Below are positions 44,779 through 55,928 of a DNA stretch of 64,000 nt, in pieces. Under the pieces are notes generated by a model. It ran no database searches. It worked only from the letters and a program-made list of their open reading frames with translations, and was not told the origin of the DNA. The position numbers were made by a program, and so were the translations under genes. Source of the DNA: DATAFF01 sp963744915 (GTDB lineage Bacteria > Pseudomonadota > Alphaproteobacteria > Rhizobiales > Aestuariivirgaceae); NCBI GenBank assembly GCA_963744915.1, contig CAVUUY010000021.1, forward strand, positions 1-64,000, in the 5' to 3' direction. How positions within the stretch are numbered: position 1 is the stretch's first letter; each line of letters begins with the position of its first letter.

Positions 44779-45905
44779 CCGGCGGCGGCACCGGTCAGGG
44801 CGGGTTCTTCCGCCGGCTGTTCGTCCGACTGACCGCAGATGCCGGCCAGCCGGCGCCGGAGCTTGCCCCCGAGGCGGCCCCGCCGGTTGCGCCGGAACCA
44901 CCGAAGCCGATTCCGGCGGAACCACCGAAGCCGATTGCCCCGGAACCGCCGAGGCCCGAGCCGGTCTCCCCGCCGCCGCAGCAGGGCTGGTTCGACCGGC
45001 TGTCGAGCGGGCTCACCAAATCGTCGCGCCAGCTCGGCACCAGCCTGACCGAGATCTTCACCCATCGAAGGCTCGACCAGGCGACGCTCGACGAGCTCGA
45101 GGAGGTGCTGATCCAGGCCGATCTCGGCCCCGATCTGGCGGCGCGGATCGCCGTGGCGATCGGGCAGGGGCGGTTCCAGAAGGAGATCGCGCCCGACGAG
45201 GTGCGGCGGGTGCTGGCGGCAGAGGTCGCCAAGGTATTGAAACCGGTGGCGATTCCGCTGCGGTTCGGGAGCGAGCGCCCCTATGTGGTCCTGATCGTCG
45301 GGGTGAACGGCTCGGGCAAGACCACCACCATCGGCAAGCTCGGGGCGATCGCCGTGCGCGAAGGCTTCAAGGTGATGCTGGCGGCCGGCGATACGTTCCG
45401 CGCCGCGGCGATCGAGCAGCTTCAGATCTGGGGCGATCGCATCGGGGCGCGGGTGATCGCGCGCCCGACCGGCTCCGACGCGGCGGGGCTCGCCTTCGAC
45501 GCGCTGAAGGAGGCGCAGGCGGAGGGCAGCGACATTTTGTTCATCGACACGGCGGGGCGGTTGCAAAATAAGCGCGACCTGATGGCCGAGCTTGAGAAAA
45601 TCGTCAGGGTGATCCGCAAGAACGATAATACGGCACCCCATGCGGTGCTGCTGGTGCTCGACGCGACGACCGGACAGAATGCCTTGGTGCAGACCGAAGT
45701 GTTCGCGAAATCGGCGGGCGTTACCGGGCTCGTCATGACCAAGCTCGACGGCACCGCCAAGGGCGGCATCCTTGCGGCGATCGCCGAGCGGTTTCGGCTG
45801 CCCGTCCATGCGATCGGCATCGGTGAAGCCGTGGATGACCTGCAACCTTTTGATGCCGAAGCCTTTTCGAGCGCCATTGCCGGCCTGCCGAGAGGTCCTG
45901 GATGA
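44775..45905 (+). CDS. ftsY: Signal recognition particle receptor FtsY
   Basis: A 376-aa SRP receptor GTPase that docks ribosome-nascent-chain complexes at the membrane. An acidic, proline-rich A-domain (residues about 15-75) contains imperfect repeats of the form PAEPPKPI / APEPPRPE. The NG domain follows, with GVNGSGKTTTIGKLG, AAGDTFRAAAIEQL, DTAGRLQNK and TKLDGTAKGG. The start overlaps mtaB by four bases and the end overlaps the next gene. It is complete; the short A-domain is usual for Hyphomicrobiales. Confidence 0.96.
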   Translation: MTGGGTGQGGFFRRLFVRLTADAGQPAPELAPEAAPPVAPEPPKPIPAEPPKPIAPEPPRPEPVSPPPQQGWFDRLSSGLTKSSRQLGTSLTEIFTHRRLDQATLDELEEVLIQADLGPDLAARIAVAIGQGRFQKEIAPDEVRRVLAAEVAKVLKPVAIPLRFGSERPYVVLIVGVNGSGKTTTIGKLGAIAVREGFKVMLAAGDTFRAAAIEQLQIWGDRIGARVIARPTGSDAAGLAFDALKEAQAEGSDILFIDTAGRLQNKRDLMAELEKIVRVIRKNDNTAPHAVLLVLDATTGQNALVQTEVFAKSAGVTGLVMTKLDGTAKGGILAAIAERFRLPVHAIGIGEAVDDLQPFDAEAFSSAIAGLPRGPG

Positions 45906-46507
45906 GCGCTGAGGCCGATACCGTCAAGCTCGGCCCTGCCGTCAAGATGGCCATCGAGATCGGGCCATTGGTGGCGTTTTTCCTGGCCAATGCCAGGGCC
46001 GGCATCTTCGCCGGCACCGCGGTCTATATGGCGGCGGCGGCGCTGGCGCTCGCCGCCAATTGGTGGCTGACCCGGCGGGTCGCGCTCCTGCCGATCGTCA
46101 CTTTGGGCTTCGTCCTGGTGTTCGGGCTGCTCACGCTGGCGCTGCAGGACGACGTGTTCATCAAGATGAAGGTGACGATCATCAACCTTCTCTTCGGGCT
46201 GACGCTGCTTGGCGGGCTGTGGTTCGACCGGCCACTGCTCAAGATGGCGCTCGGCGGCTCGATCGCGCTCGACGACGACGGCTGGCGCAAGCTGTCGTTG
46301 CGCTGGGGCTTGTTTTTCCTCGGTCTGGCCGCCCTCAACGAGATCGTCTGGCGGAACGTCGCGACCGATATATGGGTCGATTTCAAGGTCTTCGGGCTCT
46401 TGCCCCTGACGCTCGGCTTTGCGCTGCTGCAGGCGCCGCTGATGCAGCGCCACATGCCACCCGAGGCCGAGCAGAAGATCGGCGACGGCGACCATTCCGG
46501 CGAGTGA
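45902..46507 (+). CDS. Septation protein A / YciB family inner-membrane protein
   Basis: A 201-aa protein with about five transmembrane helices, of the YciB/IspZ family, linked to septation and envelope maintenance. LGPAVKMAIEIGPLVAFF at the start, FIKMKVTIINLLFGLTLLGG and LRWGLFFLGLAALNEIVWRN are family blocks. Its ATG overlaps the ftsY stop. It completes the dapF-mtaB-ftsY operon in this direction. Confidence 0.9.
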   Translation: MSAEADTVKLGPAVKMAIEIGPLVAFFLANARAGIFAGTAVYMAAAALALAANWWLTRRVALLPIVTLGFVLVFGLLTLALQDDVFIKMKVTIINLLFGLTLLGGLWFDRPLLKMALGGSIALDDDGWRKLSLRWGLFFLGLAALNEIVWRNVATDIWVDFKVFGLLPLTLGFALLQAPLMQRHMPPEAEQKIGDGDHSGE

Positions 46508-46618
46508 TTGCGGCAACGAGCCGTGATATGATCGGCAAGACTTCCTACAGCCCTTGCAATCACTGGTGGTGACCCCTACCTGTCATCACCTCGAGACGTT
46601 CCTTTTGGGGTGGGGTCA

Positions 46619-47143
46619 ATGACGGATACCGATGGCGGGGGCCAACCCGATTCCCTGATGCAGCTCCTCAAGCGGGCCAACCAGCACGTCGCCAGCGTGT
46701 TCACCGAGGCCACGGCGCGCAGCGGATTGACCATGCGTCAATTCACGGTTCTGCGGGCTGTCGAGGAGAATGACGGAATCAGCCAGACGAATCTGGCGGT
46801 GCTCACCAGCATCGATCGCTCGACCCTGGCGGAGCTGGTGGCGCGGCTGATCGATCAGGGTTACCTGCAGAGGCGGCGGACCAAGGATGACGGGCGCACC
46901 AATGCGCTCCGGCTGTCGCCGGCCGGGCGGCGGGCTCTCAAAGCCGCGGAGCCGGGCGCCCGCGAGGTCGACCAGCAACTGATGGCGGCGGTGCCCATGC
47001 GGTATCGCCGCGCGCTCCTCGAGGGCCTGAAGGCGCTGGCGGGGCATGCTGGCGGGCGCTCCGAAGCGGTGTCGGAAATCACCGCTGCCGCGCCGCGGCT
47101 TCGATCTGAGGCAAGACCACGGACGCGAGCAGCTCGGGGCTGA
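46619..47143 (+). CDS. MarR-family transcriptional regulator
   Basis: A 174-aa winged-helix regulator. The core reads MRQFTVLRAVEENDGISQTNLAVLTSIDRSTLAELVARLIDQGYLQRRRTKDDGRTNALRLSPAGR, a clear MarR fold with the D-x-R wing. The C-terminal 40 residues are helical then basic. ATG at 46619 follows GGGGTGGGGTCA. Its last 65 bases overlap, in antisense, the end of the ccmG gene. The target is unknown, possibly itself or a nearby efflux or stress gene. Confidence 0.85.
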   Translation: MTDTDGGGQPDSLMQLLKRANQHVASVFTEATARSGLTMRQFTVLRAVEENDGISQTNLAVLTSIDRSTLAELVARLIDQGYLQRRRTKDDGRTNALRLSPAGRRALKAAEPGAREVDQQLMAAVPMRYRRALLEGLKALAGHAGGRSEAVSEITAAAPRLRSEARPRTRAARG

Positions 47144-47639
47144 TCGGGCCGATCTGCTTGAAGCGGACGACCCCCGAGTTGTCGACGACGAAGCTCTCGG
47201 GCACGCCATAGACGCCCCAATCTACGGCCGTGCGGCCGCTCGCATCGGCACCGACTGCCGAATAGGGATTGCCCAGGCTGCCGAGAAAGCGGCGGGCGTT
47301 CTCGGGATCATCCTTGTAGTTGATGCCGACGAGGCGCACGCCGGTGCCGGACAGTGCGAGAAGCTGCGGATGTTCGTCGCGGCAGGGGGCGCACCACGAG
47401 GCGAAGACGTTGACCACGGTGACGCCGTTGCCCTTGAGGTCAGCAAGGGAGAGGCCCGGCACCGGCTTGCCATCGGAGCCTTTGAGCTCGGCGATGGGCG
47501 GCAGCACGAAGGCCGGCGCCGGCTTGCCGATCAGCGCCGAGGGAACGGTGGCAGGCGGCCGGCCATAAAGGCCGATCAGGAACAGCGCCGCGAGCGCGCC
47601 GAACAGCACCACCGGCAGAAAGCGCCAGGCCCGGCTCAT
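47079..47639 (-). CDS. ccmG: Cytochrome c maturation thiol:disulfide oxidoreductase
   Basis: A 186-aa membrane-anchored thioredoxin (CcmG/DsbE type) that reduces apocytochrome cysteines in the periplasm before haem attachment. Residues 1-28 form an anchor with a basic start. The active site is W-C-A-P-C in VFASWCAPCRDEHP, and the cis-Pro loop GVYGVPESFVVD is characteristic of CcmG. Its ATG overlaps the ccmD stop (ATGA). It is the last gene of the ccmABCDG set. Confidence 0.93.
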   Translation of the reverse strand: MSRAWRFLPVVLFGALAALFLIGLYGRPPATVPSALIGKPAPAFVLPPIAELKGSDGKPVPGLSLADLKGNGVTVVNVFASWCAPCRDEHPQLLALSGTGVRLVGINYKDDPENARRFLGSLGNPYSAVGADASGRTAVDWGVYGVPESFVVDNSGVVRFKQIGPISPELLASVVLPQIEAAARQR

Positions 47640-47812
47640 GGCGCGCCCGCGGCAACGCGGCGGCGCGGCGCGCCTTCGGCTTCGAGGCTGGCGAGACGCC
47701 GGCTGAGGTCGCGGTCGCGGTGCCTGAGCCAGAGGGTGAGGGCGCTGAGGACGACCAGCGACAGGCCATAGGCGGCGGCGACAAAGCCGAGATGCGGCGC
47801 GGCAAGGTCCAT
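47636..47812 (-). CDS. ccmD: Heme exporter protein CcmD
   Basis: A 58-aa single-pass membrane protein that helps release holo-CcmE from the CcmABC complex. One helix (residues about 9-28, HLGFVAAAYGLSLVVLSALTL) is followed by a basic cytoplasmic tail. MDLAAPHLGFVAAAYG is typical. The start lies 12 bases after the ccmC stop. The stop overlaps the ccmG start. Confidence 0.87.
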   Translation of the reverse strand: MDLAAPHLGFVAAAYGLSLVVLSALTLWLRHRDRDLSRRLASLEAEGAPRRRVAAGAP

Positions 47813-47823
47813 GGGCTTGACCG

Positions 47824-48546
47824 TCACACCGCGTCGGCGCGGGCAAGCTCCATCTGGCGCAGGCGGCGCGCCATGATCTCGGCCCGGATGGCGGTGAGAT
47901 GGAGCGTGATGAAGAGCGCGAGATAGGCCGCGCCCATGACCAGCAGCGGCGTCAGAATGGCCGGGTGAAGGCTCGGGCCGCCGATGCGGAACACGCTTGC
48001 CGGCTGGTGCAGGGTGTTCCACCAGTCGACCGAGAACTTGACGATCGGCAGGTTGATGGCGCCGACCAGCGCGACAATGGCGGCAACCCGGGCGGCCCGG
48101 GTCGGATCGTCGATCGCGTGCCAGATGGCGATGTAGCCGAGATAGAGCAGGAACAGCACGAACATGGAGGTGAGGCGCGCGTCCCACACCCACCAGGTGC
48201 CCCACATCGGCTCGCCCCACAGCGAGCCGGTGGCCAGCGCCAAAAAGGTGAAGCAGGCACCGATCGGTGCCGCCGCCTTGGCGGCGAGGTCGGCGAGGGG
48301 ATGGCGGAAGATGATGGCGACGGCGCTCGCCACCGCCATGGCGAGATAGGCGAGCAGCGACATCCACGCGGCCGGGACATGGACGAACATGATCCTGACC
48401 GTCTCGCCCTGCTGGTAATCCTGCGGCGCGACGGCGAGGCTCAGATAGAGGCCGATGGCCAGCAGGCTGGCGGTGAGCGACCAGGCCCAGGGCTCGATCA
48501 GGGCGAACAGGCCGAGGAAGCGGCGCGGATTGGCAAATTGCTGCAT
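47824..48546 (-). CDS. ccmC: Heme ABC transporter permease CcmC
   Basis: A 240-aa integral membrane protein with six helices that hands haem to CcmE. The tryptophan-rich WWD-type motif is seen in GTWWVWDARLTSMFVLF, and the flanking histidines lie in MFVHVPAAWMS and WWNTLHQPAS. Length and order fit CcmC. It is preceded by ccmB with a 36-base gap and followed closely by ccmD. Confidence 0.95.
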   Translation of the reverse strand: MQQFANPRRFLGLFALIEPWAWSLTASLLAIGLYLSLAVAPQDYQQGETVRIMFVHVPAAWMSLLAYLAMAVASAVAIIFRHPLADLAAKAAAPIGACFTFLALATGSLWGEPMWGTWWVWDARLTSMFVLFLLYLGYIAIWHAIDDPTRAARVAAIVALVGAINLPIVKFSVDWWNTLHQPASVFRIGGPSLHPAILTPLLVMGAAYLALFITLHLTAIRAEIMARRLRQMELARADAV

Positions 48547-48582
48547 GGCGTGATCTAGCCGGTCTCCGGTGGCTTGTGCAAC

Positions 48583-49251
48583 TCAGCGCAGATGCGCCCG
48601 CAATGCCGCGGCGCCCGCCACCGGCGCGACCACCAGGGCGAGCAGCACCAGCGCCAGCAGCATGATGAGCGCGCTTTGACGGCTGCCGGCCATCAGCTCG
48701 GCCCCCGACGAGGCGGCGACGCCAAAGATCAGCGCCGGCACGTAGAGCGGCAGCGTCAGGATCGACAGCAGCAGCCCGCCGCGCTTGAGGCCCACCGTCA
48801 CTGCCGCGACCAGGCTCGCCAGCAGCGACAGGGCGAGCGAGGCCAGCAGCATGGCCACAGCGAGCGGCAGGATCAGGTTCGGATCGAGGTTGAGCAGCAG
48901 CCCGAGAAACGGCGCGGCAAGTGCCATCGGCAGCGCCGTCGCCAGCCAATGCGCCGCCGCCTTGGCAAGGACGATGAGCTCGAGCGGCACCGGCCCGAGA
49001 ACCATGATCTCGAGCGAGCCGTCATCATGGTCGGGTTCGAAAATCCGGTCGGCCGACAGCAGCACCGACAACAGCAGCGCGATCCACAAGGTGCCGGCGG
49101 CAATGCTCTGAAGCAGCGCGACATCGGGGCCGATGCCGAGCGGTATCAGCACCAGCACGGTCAGGAAGAAGCCGAGCGCCGTGCCGGCGCCGCCGCCCTG
49201 GCGCATGGCGAGCCTGAGGTCGCGCGCGATCACCGCCTTGAGGGCCGTCAT
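48583..49251 (-). CDS. ccmB: Heme exporter protein CcmB
   Basis: A 222-aa permease with six transmembrane helices. MTALKAVIARDLRLAMRQGGGAGTALGFFL begins it, and the DRIFEPDHDDGSLEIM motif between helices 2 and 3 is characteristic of CcmB. It works with CcmA and CcmC in the haem-handling complex. The start overlaps the ccmA stop by four bases (ATGA). Confidence 0.95.
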   Translation of the reverse strand: MTALKAVIARDLRLAMRQGGGAGTALGFFLTVLVLIPLGIGPDVALLQSIAAGTLWIALLLSVLLSADRIFEPDHDDGSLEIMVLGPVPLELIVLAKAAAHWLATALPMALAAPFLGLLLNLDPNLILPLAVAMLLASLALSLLASLVAAVTVGLKRGGLLLSILTLPLYVPALIFGVAASSGAELMAGSRQSALIMLLALVLLALVVAPVAGAAALRAHLR

Positions 49252-49865
49252 TGCGCGATCGCCAGCTGCGGGGCCTCGCCGCCCAGCATGACATCGATGC
49301 CGTCGATGCCGAGCCCGCTATGGGTGGCGGCGACGACGATGCCGCCGCCGCCAAGATGGGCCGCCAGCAACCCCGCGAGCCGGGTGCGCGATTGGGCATC
49401 GAGGCCGACGGTCGGCTCGTCGAGCAGCCACAGCGGGCGGTGGACGAGCGCCAGGCGCGACAGTGCAAGGCGCCGCCGCTGGCCGGCCGACAGCACCGCC
49501 GCCTGAAAATTGGCAAGCGGCGACAGGCCGAAGCTCTCGAGCGCATGATCGAGATTGCCGGCACCGAGAAAGTCGCCCCAGAAGCGCAAATTCTCGGCGA
49601 CCGTCAGATGGAGCTTGGCGGCGTCACGGTCGGCTATGAAATGGCATTGCTGCGACAGCGCCAGCGCGTCGTTGCCGCCACGCAGTGCTATTTGGCCGGC
49701 ATCCGGTTCGGCGATGCCGGCGATCAGGCGCAGCAGCGTGGTCTTGCCCACGCCGTTGCGTCCGCGCAGCAAGGTGAGGCTGCCGGCGGCGGCGCAAAGC
49801 GAGAGGCCTTCGAGGACCTGGCGACCGCCGCGGCTGCAGGCAAGATCGGTGACGACGAGTTCCAT
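49248..49865 (-). CDS. ccmA: Heme exporter ATP-binding protein CcmA
   Basis: A 205-aa ABC ATPase that drives release of holo-CcmE. Walker A is LRGRNGVGKTTL, the signature LSAGQRRRLAL and Walker B LWLLDEPTVGLD. The start given has no strong ribosome site (CCCGGG precedes the ATG) but matches the family N-terminus. It lies 56 bases downstream of the DUF1223 gene on the same strand. Confidence 0.93.
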   Translation of the reverse strand: MELVVTDLACSRGGRQVLEGLSLCAAAGSLTLLRGRNGVGKTTLLRLIAGIAEPDAGQIALRGGNDALALSQQCHFIADRDAAKLHLTVAENLRFWGDFLGAGNLDHALESFGLSPLANFQAAVLSAGQRRRLALSRLALVHRPLWLLDEPTVGLDAQSRTRLAGLLAAHLGGGGIVVAATHSGLGIDGIDVMLGGEAPQLAIAQ

Positions 49866-49921
49866 CCCGGGATGGCTGTACAGGATCGGACGGTGGGTGA
49901 GTAGTGCTGCGTGCTGCTCTG

Positions 49922-50689
49922 TCAGGCCGGAGAGGCGGTGTCGAGCCAGGCGGCGCCGAGGATGGGCCCGCCATTGTCGGCCTGCAGGATCGCCGCGCAG
50001 CACAGGCTCGGATCGGGCAGCACATCGGAGCGCGGCAGCGTCAGGCTGCGGGCCTCGCCGTGCCACATGGCGGCCGGAATCATCTGGCGGACGACATTGT
50101 GATATTCGATGGTGCGGCCGGCATTCTCGCCGCGCGAGACGGTGACCACGACCTTGGGCGCGACCGCCATCACCCACAACGTTCCCTGCTGATCGGAGAG
50201 ACCGTCCGGCGCTGCCTCGATGTCGATCGCCAGCTCCTCGGTCGGACTGCGAAGCGTCAGGCTGACGAAATCCGAAGGCTTGCGCTTCTGCTCGCTGGCG
50301 ATGATGGCGAGCACTTCGCTCTGGCGCGAGCCGACGGCGTGCTTCAGGCCGTTCACGATGATTTGAGGAGTGTAGACCCGGTTATCCTTGCGCCCCAGCG
50401 CATAGTCGCGCTGTCGCCTGCTCGCTTCCGGCGAGGCGAGTGTGTCGCGCCAGCCGAGATAGTCCCAATAGTCGACATGATAGGACAGCCCTATCACCGT
50501 CGCCTGCTTGACGAGCTCGCTCAGAAAGGCATCGGCCGGCGGGCACGAGGAGCAACCCTCGCTGGTGAACAGCTCAACGACCACGGGGCGCTGAACAGCG
50601 GCAAAGCTCAATCGCGTAAGGGGTAGAAGCGTTGCACTTGCCGTCCAAGCGAGCAGGCTCCGGCGATTCGCCGAAATTTCATTCATCAT
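49922..50689 (-). CDS. DUF1223 domain-containing exported protein
   Basis: A 255-aa thioredoxin-like protein of the DUF1223 family. An N-terminal signal (residues 1-30, NRRSLLAWTASATLLPL) precedes VVELFTSEGCSSCPPADAFL, with a C-S-S-C redox motif. The C-terminal half is beta-rich. In Hyphomicrobiales genomes it often lies between acnA and ccmA, as here. A role in periplasmic thiol chemistry is plausible, but unproven. Confidence 0.92.
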   Translation of the reverse strand: MMNEISANRRSLLAWTASATLLPLTRLSFAAVQRPVVVELFTSEGCSSCPPADAFLSELVKQATVIGLSYHVDYWDYLGWRDTLASPEASRRQRDYALGRKDNRVYTPQIIVNGLKHAVGSRQSEVLAIIASEQKRKPSDFVSLTLRSPTEELAIDIEAAPDGLSDQQGTLWVMAVAPKVVVTVSRGENAGRTIEYHNVVRQMIPAAMWHGEARSLTLPRSDVLPDPSLCCAAILQADNGGPILGAAWLDTASPA

Positions 50690-50751
50690 GGCGCTGCTTA
50701 TGCCAAAGCCGCGCGATCACCTGCCACTCACGTTGAAGTGAATCGAGCCGT

Positions 50752-50818
50752 GAGGAATAGGCAGTGGGCAGTGGGGAAGAGCACGGATTGCCTATTGCCT
50801 ATCTGCCTGTTGCCTCCT
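50752..50818. repeat. Degenerate copy of the TATTGCC palindromic element
   Basis: The left arm reads AATAGGCAGTGGGCAGTGGG and the right arm carries TATTGCC, TATCTGCC and TGTTGCC heptamers, giving an imperfect inverted repeat. It ends directly against the acnA stop codon, as the larger copy at 36944-37085 abuts two stop codons. The 16-bp inner stem of that copy is missing here. Confidence 0.7.
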
Positions 50819-53531
<2,713 letters not shown>

Positions 53532-53631
53532 GGTGCGGTGTCCTGGACCTTTCGCCGATGGCATTTGGGGGTAGCGGTCCGGGGCGTCGTGGTCAAGGGG
53601 AGCGCGTGGCTTAGGCGCGCGGCGGTCCGTT

Positions 53632-55548
53632 CTATTCGCTATGCGCCCTTGCTATCCCCCGCTGCAGCAGCTCGACCAGGGCTTGGGCAAAGCGGGCCGG
53701 GTCGGCCGGGGTCTCGCCTTCGAGGATGCGGGCCTGATCCAGCAGCAGATGCGCCGCCTCGGCGATGCGGTCGGCGGCGCCGCCCTCGATCGCCTTGGCG
53801 GCAAGCGCCACCATCAGCGGGTGCTCGGCATTGATCTCCAGAATGGGGGCGGTCGCGGTGACCCCGGCGGCGTTCTGGCGGGTCAGCAGGCGCTCGAGGG
53901 TGCGGTCGAGATCCTGCTCGCGGGCGACCAGGCAAACCGGCGATGCGGTGAGCCGGGCGGTGGCGCGGACGTCGCTGACCTCGCTGCCCAGCGCCTGCTT
54001 GAAGAGGGCGATCAGGGTGGCCAGCGCGGCGCCCTCGGCACGGTTGCCGTCGGCCTTCGCCTGCTCCGCGAGCGGCAGGGCGTCCAATCCATGGTCGCCC
54101 TGGGTGATCGATTTGAACGGCTTGCCGTCGAAGCCGATCGCCGAGCGCACCCAGAAGCTGTCGACCGGATCGGTGAGCAGCAGAACCTCGGCGCCGCGGG
54201 CGCGGAAACCCTCGAGCTGCGGCGAGCTTTCGGCCCGCCGCGCATCCTCGGCGGTGATGTAGTAGATGGCGGTCTGGCCGGCCTTCATCGCCGCGACATA
54301 ATCGGTGAGGCTGCGATTGTCGCCGCTCGTCGTGCGGAAGCGGGCAATCTCATAGATCTGGTCGCGTTTGTCCGGGTCCTCGTAGAGGCCCTCCTTGATC
54401 ACCGCACCGAACGCCTCCCAGATCTTGGCCCAGTTCGCGGCATCGGCGGTGGCCGTCTTCTTGAACTCGGCCAGGACCCGGTTCAACAGCGCCTTGCGGA
54501 TGGCCGCCACGGTCGGATTGTGCTGCAGCATCTCGCGGCTGACATTGAGGGGCAGGTCCTCGCAATCGACGACGCCGCGGACGAAGCGCAGCCAGGCGGG
54601 CAGCAGGGCGGCATCGTCGGTGATGAAGACGCGGCGGACATAAAGGCGCTGGCGGCCGGTGCGGCCGGGATCGTAGAGATCGAAGGGCCGCACCGCCGGG
54701 ACATAGAGGAGCACGGTATATTCGTGTCGGCCCTCGGCGCGATAATGGATCGTCAGGGCGGGATCGGCATAAAGGCCTGAGACATGGCCGAAGAATTCCT
54801 TGTGCTCCTCGGGCGACACCTCGGCCCGGGGGCGCATCCAGATGGCGCTCGCGGCATTGATCTGGGCATAGCTGTCCGCCGCCTTGTCGTCGGCGATCAT
54901 GATTGGATGGGCGATGTGATCGGAATAGCGGCGGACGATGGCCTCGAGGCGGGGGCGCTCGAGGAACTCCTCGGCATCCTCGCGCAGATGGAGCCTGACC
55001 TCGGTGCCACGGCGGCTCTTCGACGAGTTGGGCGCCGGCGCGACGGTGAAGGTGCCGGTGCCGTCCGAGCTCCAGATCCAGGTCTCGTCTGAGCCGGCCT
55101 TGCGGGAGACGACTTCGACGCGCGATGCCACCATGAAGGCGGAGTAGAAGCCGATGCCGAACTGGCCGATGAGGCGCGGCGGCCCCTCGCCGGCGGCGGC
55201 CTCGCGCATGAAGGCCTCGGTTCCCGATTTGGCGATGGTGCCAAGATTGTCGATCAGCTCGTCGCGGCTCATGCCGATGCCGTTGTCGATCACCGACAGG
55301 GTCTTGGCGGTCCGGTCGGGCTTGAGGACGATGCGCAGCGTTCCATCGCCCTCGAGCAGCGCCGGCGCGGCAATCGCCGCATAGCGCAACTTGTCGCAGG
55401 CATCGGCGGCGTTGGAGATCAGCTCGCGCAGAAACACCTCGCGCTCGGAATAGACCGAGTGGACCATGAGCTTGAGGAGGCGGGCGACCTCGGCCTGGAA
55501 GGCACGGGTCTCGGCACCGCCGGACGCATTTGCGACGCTGTTGTTCAT
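53632..55548 (-). CDS. htpG: Molecular chaperone HtpG (Hsp90)
   Basis: A 638-aa bacterial Hsp90. The N-terminal ATP site is seen as LRELISNAADACDKLR, DNGIGM and GQFGIGFYSAFMVA; the middle domain has the catalytic Arg region LNVSREMLQ, and the C-terminal dimer domain is complete. It ends 100 bases before acnA. A good alphaproteobacterial heat-shock-like promoter (CTTGAC...CGATAT) lies 50-80 bases upstream, and beyond it an intrinsic terminator for a separate upstream unit. Confidence 0.97.
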   Translation of the reverse strand: MNNSVANASGGAETRAFQAEVARLLKLMVHSVYSEREVFLRELISNAADACDKLRYAAIAAPALLEGDGTLRIVLKPDRTAKTLSVIDNGIGMSRDELIDNLGTIAKSGTEAFMREAAAGEGPPRLIGQFGIGFYSAFMVASRVEVVSRKAGSDETWIWSSDGTGTFTVAPAPNSSKSRRGTEVRLHLREDAEEFLERPRLEAIVRRYSDHIAHPIMIADDKAADSYAQINAASAIWMRPRAEVSPEEHKEFFGHVSGLYADPALTIHYRAEGRHEYTVLLYVPAVRPFDLYDPGRTGRQRLYVRRVFITDDAALLPAWLRFVRGVVDCEDLPLNVSREMLQHNPTVAAIRKALLNRVLAEFKKTATADAANWAKIWEAFGAVIKEGLYEDPDKRDQIYEIARFRTTSGDNRSLTDYVAAMKAGQTAIYYITAEDARRAESSPQLEGFRARGAEVLLLTDPVDSFWVRSAIGFDGKPFKSITQGDHGLDALPLAEQAKADGNRAEGAALATLIALFKQALGSEVSDVRATARLTASPVCLVAREQDLDRTLERLLTRQNAAGVTATAPILEINAEHPLMVALAAKAIEGGAADRIAEAAHLLLDQARILEGETPADPARFAQALVELLQRGIARAHSE

Positions 55549-55598
55549 GGCAGTCTGACGATATCAGAGGTTGGTGTTATGTCGTTGCTTTGCTGGCG

Positions 55599-55627
55599 AT
55601 ATCGGCGCCGGCGGCAGCTGCGTCAAG
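55599..55627 (-). promoter_or_regulatory. Predicted htpG promoter
   Basis: On the minus strand CTTGAC (55627-55622) and CGATAT (55604-55599) are 17 bases apart, matching the alphaproteobacterial sigma-70/RpoH style (CTTGA...C-x-A/T-A-T). Transcription would start near 55592, about 45 bases before the htpG ATG. Heat-shock control fits the gene. Confidence 0.6.
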
Positions 55628-55640
55628 AGCTGTCGGCAGG

Positions 55641-55669
55641 AAAAAAAGACGGCCGGAACGTGCCGGCCG
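55641..55669 (-). terminator. Intrinsic terminator of an upstream minus-strand transcript
   Basis: CGGCCGG / CCGGCCG (55650-55656 with 55663-55669) form a 7-bp GC stem with a 6-base loop, followed on the minus strand by seven T residues. It lies upstream of the htpG promoter, so it must end a different transcript. Confidence 0.85.
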
Positions 55670-55800
55670 CGAAAGGGGATGTTCGCCTGATCTCTCGATA
55701 TGCGAACTTGGGGACAAGTTGGTCCGGTCTGCCCCAGGGCAGAAGCGGGGGCTGGGGGGCTTGGTTTCCGCTACCGCCCTGGACAAACCGGACCAATGAG
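55641..55800 (-). ncRNA. Candidate small RNA upstream of htpG
   Basis: About 160 bases on the minus strand fold into three hairpins. First is a rod: 10 bp TTGGTCCGGT / ACCGGACCAA (55787-55796 with 55719-55728), then 7 bp CCAGGGC / GCCCTGG and 5 bp AGCGG / CCGCT nested inside. Second is GTTCGC / GCGAAC (55681-55686 with 55702-55707). Third is the intrinsic terminator. There is no supportable protein. The unit lies between divergent htpG and DUF2794 genes. It could instead be an attenuator leader for htpG, but htpG has its own promoter downstream. I do not recognise an RNA family. Confidence 0.55.
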
Positions 55801-55928
55801 GCAACGCGGAAAATCTCGCTTCCGAATGGGATTTGAGCTTGACTGCTTCGGGGCAAAATTAAGAAATCGGCGCAAGCGGCGCATTGCCGCCGAGGTTCAC
55901 CGCCCGCCGACTGTTGAGGAAGCAAGCC

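Noticed and set aside
44893..44960. Tandem DNA repeat in ftsY as an insertion or error
   Set aside because: The roughly 30-base units encode the proline-rich A-domain and keep the frame; such repeats are common there.
55641..55800. Naming the htpG-upstream RNA as 6S RNA
   Set aside because: Size and rod shape are suggestive, but the neighbours are not those usual for ssrS and I cannot see a convincing central-bubble sequence match, so only an unnamed candidate is reported.
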